From assembly GCA_027575765.1 (NCBI GenBank), contig JANBPT010000222.1, positions 1 through 53,992 of the forward strand: DNA of 53,992 nt, in the 5' to 3' direction. Positions 32,674-43,730 of the stretch are shown in pieces. Position 1 is the first letter of the stretch. Every line of letters begins with the position of its first letter. The position numbers and the translations under genes are program-made. This stretch comes from Tieghemiomyces parasiticus. Its lineage: Eukaryota; Kickxellomycota; Dimargaritomycetes; Dimargaritales; Dimargaritaceae. The notes beneath the pieces were generated by a model that saw nothing but the letters and a program-made list of their open reading frames with translations, was not told the DNA's origin and searched no databases.

Positions 32674-34086
32674 TTAAGCGGGCCGAATCTCCAAGTCAAC
32701 CGCCACGCCGTAGTGGTCTGAAACCTGGGTAAAGTACGAATCCGTAACCTGGGATTCCGCCAGGATAGGCACAACACTAGCATGCACGGGCCGCACGCGC
32801 CAGGTAGGGGGGCCGCTCTGGTCGACTGCCGCCACTACAGGCGACGGCGCCTTAAACGGTATAGGTGTATCAGGGCCCACTTCGTCCGGGTATGCATCTG
32901 CCGAGAGCGTTGCCGTCGCCCCGTTCTCTGTTTCGTTTGCACCACCCACCCATAGGATATAGTCCAGACGCTGACACGACCCGCGCTCGTCAACGTGAGT
33001 CAATACCATATCCCTGGGCGTATGTTGGCCGTCAGAGGCTACGGTCACGTCGCCAAAGGTGATGGGGTGGTACCCGAGCTGTTCGTAAATCAAATCGCGG
33101 AAGGGTAGGGCGTAAGGGACGATTGGGTGTGACGCATGGCTACGCCCGTCACGATCGTTGCTCACCACGTGACTGGGATCATCCCTCCTGTCATTGTTAT
33201 CAGTGGAGACCAAGTTATTGGTAGTGGACGACGGGGCCACGGGCGGCGTGTGGGGCAGGCAGTCCTCGACTACCGCCGACGCCGACCGGACCGGCAGAGA
33301 CGAAGCTGCTGCCGGCTGGCGTGGTGGAGCGATGGGTGTAGCCTGTGTCGACGCACTTGACGAGGTGAAAGGGAGCCCAAGCATGGCATCCTTGGCGGCT
33401 TTACCGTACCGCATTGTAGCCATCATGGCCAGGTACTCCTCACTACAGCGAGCATCCTTTAAATTTTCGGGTTTACGGTCGTGGACCCGCGCATCGACGT
33501 TCAAGTCGCCCTGAACCACCACCGGTTCGTCAGATCCCCGCTTCTCGTCCCGCATCACCTTGACAACGAACCGGTGTAGCCTTTCAAACTGCTGGCGCCG
33601 AATTCTCGCCGTTGCGTCGTCTAAACTGGCTACGGGCTCGTACGACGCCTGGGTATGGGTCGTAAATAAGTGTAGATGAAATCCTTCCCGTACTGCGATC
33701 TTGGTGTAAATAGCGCCCTTGGCCGCCAACCAGTCGCTGTACTTTCCCCGCGGAAACCGAATGTGGTCAGTGGCCACGATGGGTAGGCGGCTCACCGTCA
33801 ACAGGCCGCCGTCGATGGATAGGTTAAAGAGCGTCTGTTCAGGGCTACCGTACACGTAATGGAACCCTTGGGCCTGCGCCGCCCGGATGAGGCGTGCCCG
33901 TCGTGGACTGGCGAACGCAAAGAGTTCTTGAAAACTCACAATGTCATATTCCGGGAGCACATGGTCGATGGCGTACTGGATGCGCTCGTCCTTGAAATCC
34001 GAGGCGTGCGTGCGGATGCCCGGTGGCCGGACAAATAGGTTGATGGAGAGGATGCGGAGGGGCCGGGCGTCTTGTCCAACCGTCAT
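32674..34086 (-). CDS. neutral sphingomyelinase-like phosphodiesterase (endonuclease/exonuclease/phosphatase fold)
   Basis: Single exon, 470 residues. It is predicted to hydrolyse sphingomyelin or a related phospho-sphingolipid to ceramide. The DNase-I-like catalytic layout is complete: the Asn of SINLFVRPPG, the metal-binding Glu of VSFQELF, DGGLLTVSRLPI, KGAIYTK, LFTTHTQA, VVVQGDLNVD, and the terminal SDHYGV with the catalytic His. There is no signal peptide or membrane segment, unlike yeast Isc1 with its C-terminal helices. A Ser/Thr/Pro/Asp-rich insertion of about 100 residues (roughly 235-335) splits the fold before YALPFRDLIYEQLGY. The best resemblance is to the SMPD3/SMase C type. The substrate is not proven. 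Confidence 0.8.
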   Translation of the reverse strand: MTVGQDARPLRILSINLFVRPPGIRTHASDFKDERIQYAIDHVLPEYDIVSFQELFAFASPRRARLIRAAQAQGFHYVYGSPEQTLFNLSIDGGLLTVSRLPIVATDHIRFPRGKYSDWLAAKGAIYTKIAVREGFHLHLFTTHTQASYEPVASLDDATARIRRQQFERLHRFVVKVMRDEKRGSDEPVVVQGDLNVDARVHDRKPENLKDARCSEEYLAMMATMRYGKAAKDAMLGLPFTSSSASTQATPIAPPRQPAAASSLPVRSASAVVEDCLPHTPPVAPSSTTNNLVSTDNNDRRDDPSHVVSNDRDGRSHASHPIVPYALPFRDLIYEQLGYHPITFGDVTVASDGQHTPRDMVLTHVDERGSCQRLDYILWVGGANETENGATATLSADAYPDEVGPDTPIPFKAPSPVVAAVDQSGPPTWRVRPVHASVVPILAESQVTDSYFTQVSDHYGVAVDLEIRPA

Positions 34087-34883
34087 GGTGGTCAGCCTAA
34101 TGGGTTCAAGGGGAGGGCGCGGGAGGAAAGGCGAGAAGGAGCAGAGTTGGCTCAGAGTTCGGATGGCTTAGCGTCATGCGCAGAGCAAAGCGGTGTGCGT
34201 TAAGGGATAGCAGCGAACGAGGTAAGCATGATGGGGTGCTGAACAGACAAGTAAGCACAAGGGTGACAGTGGCCTCGCCGGAAGGGGTTCGGAACCTATC
34301 GTAAGGAATGCCGCCAAAAGCCTCGTTAAGGGCAGTCCGAGACATGCACAACGAAGGTTGAGAAGCAAGGTTTGGACTGTCCACCCCACGATATAGGTGG
34401 AAGTATCCGTTCCGGTTTTGGCCTACTGGGCCTTTCCTTCAGCCGGCTAAGTAAGCAGGGGTTCACAGTAAATTACGAGTTTCCCCAGCGGTATTGGACG
34501 TGCCAGCATTTGGAATTTTAGCCTTACAATACCCGTCTGACCTATCAAGCCATTTTGTGACCAAGGGTCAGTTTTCAGCTTTCCGACAATTGTGAAGATA
34601 AGCAAGGGGCTGTCATACCGGAATGCGCCAAGGCCCGTGCCTAGATACCTGGGACGCCCTGACCTATCCATGAAGCTATCGTCGTACGCACTACACGTTG
34701 CCAATACATTTTACTATACGACATTCCACGCAAGCCGTCACCACTATGACGAAGCATCCAAGTGGACGAGGACTCAATCGTGCTATAAGGGTAGTATCAG
34801 CACTGTATTTGCTAAACCATACCCATGGGCCACCTTAGCCTCCCAGAAGGAGCCAAAGATTCGCGCCCATAGGGCATTTCCCT
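34087..34883. other. intergenic, no gene seen
   Basis: 5' flank of the sphingomyelinase-like gene and 3' flank of the oxidoreductase gene. No family-like frame is present. The plus-strand frame at 34592-35152 runs into the antisense of the oxidoreductase and is a shadow. Confidence 0.55.
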
Positions 34884-36210
34884 TTACCAGGCCACCGTCC
34901 GTTTCTCCTCACTACTCTGCCGGCAGAGCTCAATCAGACGGATACACTGGGCGGCCTCCCGGGGCGACACGAGCGCCTCGTATTTGGCGTACACCACGGG
35001 CACCGCCGGATCATGATCCACAACCGCCCGGCCCAGGGCCTCAAAGAGGGCCCCGTAGTTGCCCCGCACGGGCTCAACGCGGCCCACCAAGTGCAGTCCA
35101 CCCTGGGCGTCCGGTAAGGTGGTGTCAATCTGGCCCCACTTGTCCTGGTTGAGCTCGAGGCCATATTCGGTACAATTGAATGGGTACTTGCCTCGCTGGA
35201 GCTGAGCCTCTTGAGGGTCTCCGCCGTATTTAAGGTAGGTTCCACGGGTCCCGTTCACCATAAACCGGAGCGGATTAGCCATCCGTACGAGCATTCCGGC
35301 TGTAAGTGTACACCGGAGCCCCGTGGCCCGGTAGTCTAGGTGGACCGTAAAGGTGTCGTCGACTGGGTCGTTGGGTTTGAGTCGGCGCTGGTTACGCACA
35401 TCGGCAGTTACGGTGTCGGGGGTGCCAAATAGGTAGAGCGCCTGGTCGAGTAGATGTGGACCCAGGTCGGCTAGGACTCCAGACCCCGGGCCGGCAGCTT
35501 CGCGCCAGGCGTGGTTAGGTTTGAGTTGGTCGCGGTACCGGTCAAAGTGACTCTCATAGTATACAATGCGGCCCAGCATGCCACGTTCGTCAGAATCGTC
35601 TCTGGCGGACTCAATCAGCTGCTTAACGGTGAGGAAATCGCCGTCCAGGCGGCGGTTATGGAACACGGTCAGGATCAGGTTCCGCTCGGTGGCCAGCTGT
35701 ACCAGTTCTTGGGCTTCCGCGTATGAGTTGACCAGGGGCTTCTCGACCATGACGTGCTTGCCAGCTTGCAAGGCCTGCCGGGCCAGCGAAGCGTGCGAGT
35801 CGTTCGGGGTGGTGATAATGACCAGGTGGATGGCGGCGTCAGTGCAGACATCATCCATGGTTGTTGCTCGGCAGACATTCGGATACGCCTGAACACACCG
35901 GTCGCCATGGCGTTCCAGAACGGTGTGGAGGCGGAGGTGCGGCGAGGCGGTGACGAAGGGGCAGTGTAGCTCTAGGTAGTGTAGCCATGGCGTGGGCAGC
36001 GAGGAAGAGGAGTGGGGGGTGTAGCCCCGCTAAAGGGCAAGCAGCAAACCCCGTTAGAGGAGCCTTGGTTATGGTGGTAGTACCGTCAGCGGTTTCCGTG
36101 AGTAGGGCCCTCGCCTCGCATTCGTTGCATGTGACACTCGGGTATTTACCTTGGGCAATCTTGCCAAACCCAATGACAGCCACATTGGCCACAGGAGGTA
36201 TGGAAGTCAT
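34884..36210 (-). CDS. Gfo/Idh/MocA family NAD(P)-dependent oxidoreductase
   Basis: Exon 1 36210-36150, intron 36149-35972 (GTAAAT donor, CCTAG acceptor), exon 2 35971-34884, phase 1, 382 residues. Exon 1 carries the Rossmann loop (NVAVIGFGKIAQ). The join gives GFGKIAQELHCPFVTASPHL, the family's usual G.G...fH.PF. Then come VIITTPNDSHASLARQAL and the signature AGKHVMVEKP, with the catalytic Lys. The C-terminal substrate domain includes DLGPHLLDQAL, in which the His is usually involved in catalysis. It resembles the fungal oxidoreductases related to bacterial YdgJ/YhhX. The substrate, probably a sugar or inositol derivative, cannot be told from sequence. The first ATG visible in exon 2 (35858) is internal and would remove the NAD(P) site. 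Confidence 0.88.
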
Positions 36211-37609
36211 GGCTAATGAGAAGTGGGGGGTGAGGGTGACTTGGAAAGAAGTTGGCGCGGTAGTGACACAGGGGGCAAAGGGAAGAGGTGCAGTAAGGCG
36301 TTTAGGTGAGGGTTGGGAATACCAGAGGCCGGACCCTGCCCTGTCTATCAGGGCGTGGATGTGATGGATCAGGGGCTGATGGTGAGAGTGGTGAGCCTGG
36401 GCTTTAGTTAAATCGGGACTCACTTTGAGCTTGCTTCCTCCTAATCACACCAGGAACGCTTTGGCCAACACCCACTTATCAAGCGGTGGTGTGCTACTCG
36501 AGTGCCTAAACATCCTTGTGAGGGAAGGCTCAACCGAGCGGTTTCATCGGACTGCTGTAGGGGACTATCGGAGGGTAATGTAGCAAACCAAATGACCGAA
36601 AGGGGAGAGGGGGGACAGACGGTCGTATGTCTGCCTGTCTATGGGCAAGCTGGCCGTGCCAACCATACCAACTGCACTCGTCTGATGATTCCCATGGTAA
36701 CTATCCGAGGTGGTGGACGCCACTGACCAGAGCATCCAGGGGTAACGGCAGCACTGCTCCTCTCCCTAGCCAGGTGAAGAAAGCGGCAGGCGGGAAATGG
36801 CGCATCTGATTACGTTTGCCCTTCATTTAGCCGGTGGGTTTACCGCCGACCTGGGAAGGCTCCACGCCCCGGTAATCTTCAAGGCATAATCACATCGCCG
36901 ACTGACCCCGCGTCCGGTACCTGAGGTCCACGAGTCCATCACCAAGGATAGCCGAGACCAAGCTCTCTCCTCAACCTAATAATATCCCCCTCCGCTGAAA
37001 TTGAAGGGTTTGAAAGGAGTGGGGCCAACCAGCCGCCCTGTTCCTTAGGGGGTGCCATCAATATAGACAATTTCATTCCTGCTACATTTTAGCCAATTCG
37101 TCCGTGGCCTTTCTCTGGCATTATATTTACCTCGTAAAGTGTTCCTCCCACAGGCCATACCACCCCGTCAGCAAAGTCATCCTCTATTAACTGCTGTATG
37201 TACAGCTTTAGAGAGCCATTTGGCAGCCCAGTTTTCTTGCCAGTAAATCCGTAACCTATACCATCGACACACTCCTTTCATCCAGTACTTTTACCTACAG
37301 TACATATGCCATTGAATTAACCTTAATTATTACAAATTGCCGAACCTATCTTGATTCACTGTCACTACATTGAGTTGCTTGTGCCTACACCTACCAGCAG
37401 CCAAGGAAAGGGACAGACGGGGAGGCATGGTGCCGCCTTGGCTGGAGGGAGATGTTCATTTTAATTGCTTGCAACATTGGGGGAGAAAGAGGAGGTACAT
37501 GAAGTATTCTTCGAAATATTCGAAAAGGCGGGGCACCACACAGCCGGCGGCGGTGCAGCCAGAGGTAACAGCAGGGGGGGGAGGGAAGGGCGCAGTAGGC
37601 ACCAACTCT
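36211..37609. other. intergenic, no gene seen
   Basis: 5' flank of the oxidoreductase gene and 3' flank of tryptophan synthase. It is AT-richer at 37060-37350. The plus-strand frame from 37370 is antisense to TRP5 for most of its length. No independent gene is supported. Confidence 0.55.
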
Positions 37610-40016
37610 CTAAAACTTCTGCTGGTCCTCAAAGCGGAGGTCCCAGCCAATCTTGGGGCCCAAGGTGGGCAGAACCTCAGCGACGGTGTGCACATCCTTG
37701 TCGCCGCGGCCACTGACGCAAATCACAATATCTTGGTCCTTGGTCATGCTACGGGCGAGGTCCATGGCAGCGTAGACGGCGTGGGAGGTCTCGAGGGCCG
37801 GAATAACGCCCTCAAGCTGGGTGAGGGACCGGAATCCGGCCAGGCATCCGACGTTGTCAACCGCGAGGTACTCGGCACGCTTGATGCTGTGGAGGTACGA
37901 GTGTTCGGGTCCCACACCGGGATAGTCGAGCCCAGCGCTGATACTGTGGGTCTCGCAGATCTGACCCTTAGCGTCCTGGAGCAGGTAGGTGTAGGTGCCG
38001 TGGAAGACACCGCCACGGCCGCGGGTGAGGGTGGCCGAGTGTTTCTCAGTGTCGACACCATCACCGGCGGCTTCGGCACCGATGAGACGGACCGACTTGT
38101 CTTCGATGAACGGGTGGAACATGCCGATGGCGTTGCTGCCGCCACCCACGCAGGCCACGACGGCGTCAGGCAGTTTGCCGACGCGTTCAAGCATCTGCGC
38201 ACGCGTCTCTCTGCCAATGCAAGACTGAAAGTCGCGCACCAGGGTGGGGAACGGGTGGGGGCCGATGGCTGACCCGACAATGTAGTGGGTGTTGCTGACG
38301 TTGGTGACCCAGTCACGCATGGCCTCGTTGGTGGCGTCCTTGAGGGTGGCCGTACCGACGGTGACAGGTACCACTTCGGCGCCAAGCATGCGGATGCGGA
38401 ACACGTTGAGGGCTTGGCGGCGGATGTCTTCGGAGCCCATGTAGATGACACACTCGAACCCAAACTTAGCGCATACGGTCGCCGTCGCCACGCCGTGCTG
38501 ACCTGCCCCGGTCTCGGCGATGATACGGGTCTTGCCCAGCCGCTTGGCCAGCAGGATTTGGCCGATAGCATTATTAATCTTGTGCGACCCCGTGTGGTTC
38601 AGGTCCTCGCGCTTCAGCCAGATGCGCGCGCCCCCGCAGTGTTCTGTCAAGCGGTCCGCGAACTGCAGCTTGGACTGGCGGCCCGTATAGTTGTGCAGCT
38701 CCTCCAGTTCCTTCCAGAACTCAGGGCTGGCCTTAGCCTCATTGTAGGCCGCCTCCAGCTGCTCCACGCAGTTGAAGAGCGCCTCTGGTACGTAACGGCC
38801 GCCGAAGGGGCCGAACCGAGCCGGGTTGACCTTCTCAAGCCGATCGGCCGCCGCCCCAGGGGCATCCGCCTCGGCCTCGTCGGCAACGGCGGTGGCATTC
38901 TGGATGAACTTGTCGACGAACGGGCGAGGTTCGGCCAGGGCGGTCACTTCACGGCAAAATTGCTCCACGGCAGCCACCCGCTCTTCGGGCTGAGCATCGC
39001 GCAGGAGAGTGATGAGACGGCTGCCAATGATGACACCCTCGGCCTGGCGGCCAGCATCGCGGAAGTGTTCCGCAGTGGACACGCCGAACCCGACGGCAAT
39101 TGGAACCTTGGCGTAGCGTTGGATGCGGGCCAGGTAGTCGTTGAGCCCCCCATGCATCGTTTCGCGGGCCCCGGTGACACCCATGCGGCTGACCGCGTAG
39201 ATAAACCCGTCGGCCATCTGAGCCAAGTGGCGAATACGGTCCTCACTAGTGACCGGCGTGACGAGCGGCACGTTGCTCAGGCCGTACTTACTGCACACCT
39301 GACGGAACGCATCAGCTTCCTCGGGTGGGAGATCCACCACGATGAAGCCCTGTACGCCGGCCTCGGCAGCTGTGCGCACGAACGCCTCCTCGCCGTAGTT
39401 GTAAATAGGGTTGTAGTAGCCCATCAGTACCACTGGGATGGTCAGCCCTGCTGCGCGGGCCTGGCGCACATAATCTAGACACCGCTCCAGGCTCGAGCCA
39501 TTCTCAAGCGCCGTGAACAGGGCCTTCTGAATCGTAGGGCCGTCGGCCAAGGGGTCCGTGAACGGGAGGCCCACCTCAACAATGTCAGCCCCGCCGCGTT
39601 CACACGCCAGCATAAGATCGGGGGTACATTCGGCCGTCGGAAAGGCGCCGGTAAGGTAAGTTACCAGAGCGGGGCGGCCTGGCAGGAATGGGTCGGGAGG
39701 TAGAGGTGAGCAGGTTCCGGGGTGAGTCATGTGGCTGTATGTAAGGGTTCCATCGGCCGGAAGACAACGAGGAGGTTCCCGCCTATAGGTGGCAGGTTAC
39801 AGTAGCAACTCGGTGTGTCCGAAGGCGGTACCAATCGAAGTAGTAGCGCACATAGGTGTAACCATGCCTGTGATTGGTAACGGCTCCGGTGCCGTCCGCA
39901 TTGCCCCTCTCACGCCTCCTCTTCACGTCGTTGCGAATGTCAAACGCCGAGGCCGGCTGAGTGAACTTACCTTTGTCGGCGCTACGCTTGAAGGCCTCTC
40001 TTAGAGCGGTTGCCAT
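37610..40016 (-). CDS. TRP5: tryptophan synthase, fused alpha-beta
   Basis: Exon 1 40016-39971, intron 39970-39679 (GTAAGT donor, CCTGCCAG acceptor), exon 2 39678-37610, phase 1, 704 residues (yeast 707). It makes L-tryptophan from indole-3-glycerol phosphate and serine, with indole channelled from the alpha to the beta site. Alpha domain, about 1-265: [20 protein letters not shown], catalytic Glu in [15 protein letters not shown], and YNPIYNYG. Beta domain, about 300-700: the pyridoxal-phosphate Lys382 in [12 protein letters not shown], the phosphate loop GGGSNAIG, and the terminal GRGDKD. The start in CCACCATGG at 40016 is chosen over an ATG at 39730, which lies inside the intron and would drop the conserved first helix. 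The alpha-before-beta fusion is the fungal type. Confidence 0.95.
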
Positions 40017-42134
40017 GGTGGAAGTATATGTTAAAGTGGAGATGGGAAGGGAACGTAATACAGACGTCGGGATCGGGGACCAGGCCAGGGGTACTAAGGA
40101 GAGGAAGACTAGAACTCGTTGGCTAAGAGTGAGTCGACAGGCGGCTACTGAAATAAGGGGAGGTAGACAGGTCGTGGTGGAGACTAAGAGGGTGACGAGC
40201 GGGCAGAGGAACGACGATACCCCCTCCCCGCAAGTAGGATTTAAAATATACGGCAGGGGAGGCCGCCATCCACACGGCGGACGAGTCATATGCCGAGTTT
40301 AAGCGCCCCTTGCCACTTAGTGGCTTATGAGGAGTCATCACAGTCGCCAGTGCAAATGGGACTACACGGGCGACTGCAGAGCCAGGAGACTAGGTGGGAG
40401 GCCGGCACTCGTCCAGAGGAACAGTGTGAGTATCCCCACATGGGTCGAGCCTATTTACATCTGCCATTCGACAAGCTACACGTGCTGCGCTGTGGTCGGG
40501 AGAGGAGGACAGGCTCATAGCGACATCGAGGCAATGGGACCAGATACTTTGGCGGCTACGGCTAAGGACTATCCCAATGTTCAATCTACGATGAAGTAAA
40601 TGTGGGGGTTTTTAATCTACATATCCGAGCTACAGGTAAGCTGTCCACGGTATTCAGGGTTAGAGGTGGTAGCGATCACTGAGGGGCATTGGTGCTAACA
40701 GTCCTGGGCAAACACGATTTCATGTAAGACGGCGGCCACGTTTGCTAACACTCCTCTTACACCCCTTTAATCTTAATTATCCTACCCAATCTGACGACCC
40801 TGGGGTATGGGAGAGTTTGGTACAATATTTTCCCGCGACGAACCTTCTAATTGCACCCTTTTCGCCGCATGAATCCTGATCAATCCCATGTGTTCTGTTT
40901 ATATTATATACTTTGATATCTCGGTGGCTTGCCGATCTGATATCTGCACCGCTGTACTGGCAGAGCCCGCAGCCGAAACTTGACCTCGACAATCAATAGA
41001 TGGACTCTACTCTAGCTACACTGTCCCTCGTTAGCAATGCGATGAGAATAAGCATTGTATTTTACTGTGACATCCGTAAACAGCGCCGCACCGCGGATAC
41101 ACTAGTCTGCAGCCTCGTCAACTCACCATCCGCCAGCAGTGGCCTAATATTCTGTGTAACCGCCGGCGACGTACACTCGACCTCGAACTTCACTACTAAG
41201 CATCCTAAATCAACTTGGGCCCTAGCCCTCCACAATGATTACTCCTCTGTTTGGTCGCCTACTTGCTTGCGTTCACTTGACACTGTGTAGCACTTCCCAC
41301 CTCGCCAATAGGCCATCTTCGTCTGGCAACTTGTCCAGTGGGTGCCCAACCCCGTTTATGGGCACCACACTCACTGTCCCTGTAACCTTTGCTTACAAGA
41401 CATCTCACCTTCTATTCCCCTATCGGTTGTGCCCCATAAACCGCGCTTACCCTGCCAGTTCCAATTTTTCCGTCTCAACGTCCTTCGCGTTTACAACGAC
41501 TCGCACAGTTCTTCATCGACAGCATGACCATTACTTTGGGTTCTAGCTCGCCGTCACCCTTCCCGGCCGTAGTACTGTAAGCGTAAAACAGGGTTCCGAC
41601 TGTCCGCCCTAGGCCTAGTAATCCCGGCTCTGACCGCTCTAACTATTAGAGGAATCGCAGCGGGGACTCCCAACGAACTCGCACAAGTTCCTGCGCCCAC
41701 TCTGGTGCGACATCAATTGTGTCGCCGCGACCCACTGCCAACTATATTGGTAACCTTAGCCTGACGCGACGATGGCATCCATGTTGCCCCCAGATTTAGC
41801 ATATATAATCATTCCTGATAAGCATACCGGCGATTTGTGCCCTAATTGTCACAGCTCCGGTTAGTCAGGGGTGGAGGTACTGGATTTAGGCTGTTGATAG
41901 CCGCATTGTGACCATACAGGCTGTGCCAGTCGCGTTACTTAATTAATCAGCTCAGTTATGGGAGAATTTATGACATGAAAATTGGCATTAATAGGACCAG
42001 TAGTGACGTGGACATTACTTAGGATAATATCTCGTAGATAAACTTACTCCGCCAGGATCTGGTCCAATTGTTATACCCGGACTACCTGTTGTCTTATATC
42101 ATAACGCCCGACCGAGAAGCTTACCAAATAGAGA
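40017..42134. other. intergenic, no gene seen
   Basis: 5' flank of TRP5 and 3' flank of the MFS gene. AT content rises at 40880-40920 and 41930-42120. A 103-codon plus frame at 41235 starts with a hydrophobic stretch but lacks other support. No repeat or RNA gene was recognised. Confidence 0.5.
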
Positions 42135-43730
42135 TTATAGCTGCAGCGGCTTAGCGAAGGCCCGGTGGTTCATACGGGGATCCCACTTAAGCGATAACAG
42201 GTAAGTGACCAAGGACAAGATTCCGACAACACTGAAGACCAAGGAAAAGTTTAGTGGGAACCGGCGGTCGTGGCCCAGGGACCAAGTCCAGAGTGAGCCG
42301 GCCAGGACGGGCCCGACGGTACGGGCTAAAGAGGCAGCACTATGAGCCACACTGTTGACCGTTCCTAGGTAGCGGCGGTCCGGCACGGAGTTGTTGGTAA
42401 GGATGTGGATACTCGTAAAGTAGAGGACACAGGACCATTCCTTGATGGCCAGCAGGACGAACATGACGGCCCAGGTCAGGGGCCGTAAGGAGCTGGAGAC
42501 CAGACTGTACTCGATTTTCCCTGTGGCTTCGAGTAGATGCAAGATGGGGAATAGCGGGATGATGACAGCCGCGAGAGCGACACCATACTGGAAACACCGC
42601 AGGCTGCCCCAGATGCGCTGGGCTTTAGGATAGAGGTGCAGTTGGAGGTAGATCACCGAGACACCCGCGGCCGAAAGGGCAAGCCCGATGGACTGGCTGG
42701 GCATGCCCAATCCGCCCAGCATGAAGTCGGTGGCCGCCCAAACTGGAAACATTTGATCAAACATGACGGTGAGTAGGGCCACACCAAGCCCACCCACTGC
42801 ACAACGGGTAGGATCGCCTCGCAGAACACTGGATAGACCTGATGCTTGATGACTGGCTGCTTCAGCCGGCGGTAGGGCAGTAACGAAGGCGTCCTCAGAT
42901 TCACCGTCAGTGCCGGATGTTACGGAAACGTTCGAGTCGTAGAGGGCGGTGTGGGCAGTCGGACTGGTGAGGGGCGCAGTTTCATCACAGACCGGATGAA
43001 GGGTTTCGGTGGATAGTGAGGTTCGCAATCTACTGACATCGGCATCGGCCACGGACAGGTCCTGTCGTACCAGCGTCTCCTGGAGGAATAGTAAGTTCAA
43101 AGACCATGCCACGACACTCAGTAGCGAGCAAAAGAGACAAGGGAGAAGGTACGGATACGTAAGAAAGAGCGTGCTCCCGCCAAATAGGCCGGGTAGGTTG
43201 TGCACAGGGTCCACGAGCAAACCGCCGATAATGGGACCCACTACACTGCCGACGTTCCAGCAGAGCGGCAGGATGGAGAAACCCCGGGCCTGGTTGGTCT
43301 CGTCGGTGAGTTCGCCGAGTATGGTCCTGATGGTGCTCGAGTTGCCGTTGAGTGCACCCCAACACACACGGGATAGGATGGCCCAGGTCAACGAGGGACT
43401 CATTCCAAAGAGAACGGAGCACACGATGGAACCAAAGACACCGATCAATAGAACCGGCCGGCGGCCGATACGGTCGGAAGTTAGGCCCCAGACCAGGTTG
43501 GTACTGAGCTGGGCGATCGAGAAGGCGGCCGCCAGGAGGCCCACATAGAATCCGGTACTGCGGCTGTCCCCAGAGAGGTCAAAGTCTCGCACCATAAAGT
43601 AGATGAACGGGAAGACGACCGACAGGTGGATAGGTTCTGTGATGGCGACGAAGGCCAGGAGCAGGACTTGGCGCCACGGGAGGGGCGTTTCGGGTTGGCT
43701 AGCAGCGAGCCTAGGGCCGGATGGAGGCAT
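42135..43730 (-). CDS. MFS transporter, ZIF/DHA1-like
   Basis: Single exon, 531 residues, about 12 membrane helices in two blocks of six around a polar loop (about residues 230-295, Ser/Thr/Asp-rich). The N-terminal pattern is that of the fungal/plant zinc-induced-facilitator-like drug:H+ antiporters: ITEPIHLSVVFPFIYFMVRDF, then the MFS motif A after helix 2 (WGLTSDRIGRRPVLL), then RVCWGALNGNSSTIRT, ELTDETN.AR and GSVVGPIIGGLL. It probably exports a small organic molecule using the proton gradient, at the plasma or vacuolar membrane. The substrate is unknown. The C-terminus is short and cytosolic. Confidence 0.9.
   Translation of the reverse strand: MPPSGPRLAASQPETPLPWRQVLLLAFVAITEPIHLSVVFPFIYFMVRDFDLSGDSRSTGFYVGLLAAAFSIAQLSTNLVWGLTSDRIGRRPVLLIGVFGSIVCSVLFGMSPSLTWAILSRVCWGALNGNSSTIRTILGELTDETNQARGFSILPLCWNVGSVVGPIIGGLLVDPVHNLPGLFGGSTLFLTYPYLLPCLFCSLLSVVAWSLNLLFLQETLVRQDLSVADADVSRLRTSLSTETLHPVCDETAPLTSPTAHTALYDSNVSVTSGTDGESEDAFVTALPPAEAASHQASGLSSVLRGDPTRCAVGGLGVALLTVMFDQMFPVWAATDFMLGGLGMPSQSIGLALSAAGVSVIYLQLHLYPKAQRIWGSLRCFQYGVALAAVIIPLFPILHLLEATGKIEYSLVSSSLRPLTWAVMFVLLAIKEWSCVLYFTSIHILTNNSVPDRRYLGTVNSVAHSAASLARTVGPVLAGSLWTWSLGHDRRFPLNFSLVFSVVGILSLVTYLLSLKWDPRMNHRAFAKPLQL

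Noticed and set aside
37370..39478. Long plus-strand frames of about 300 and 400 codons
   Set aside because: They are antisense shadows of tryptophan synthase, whose motifs and length are unambiguous.
41235..41546. 103-codon plus frame with a hydrophobic N-terminus
   Set aside because: Looks a little like a signal peptide, but there is no conserved pattern, it overlaps a second open frame, and the context is AT-rich spacer.
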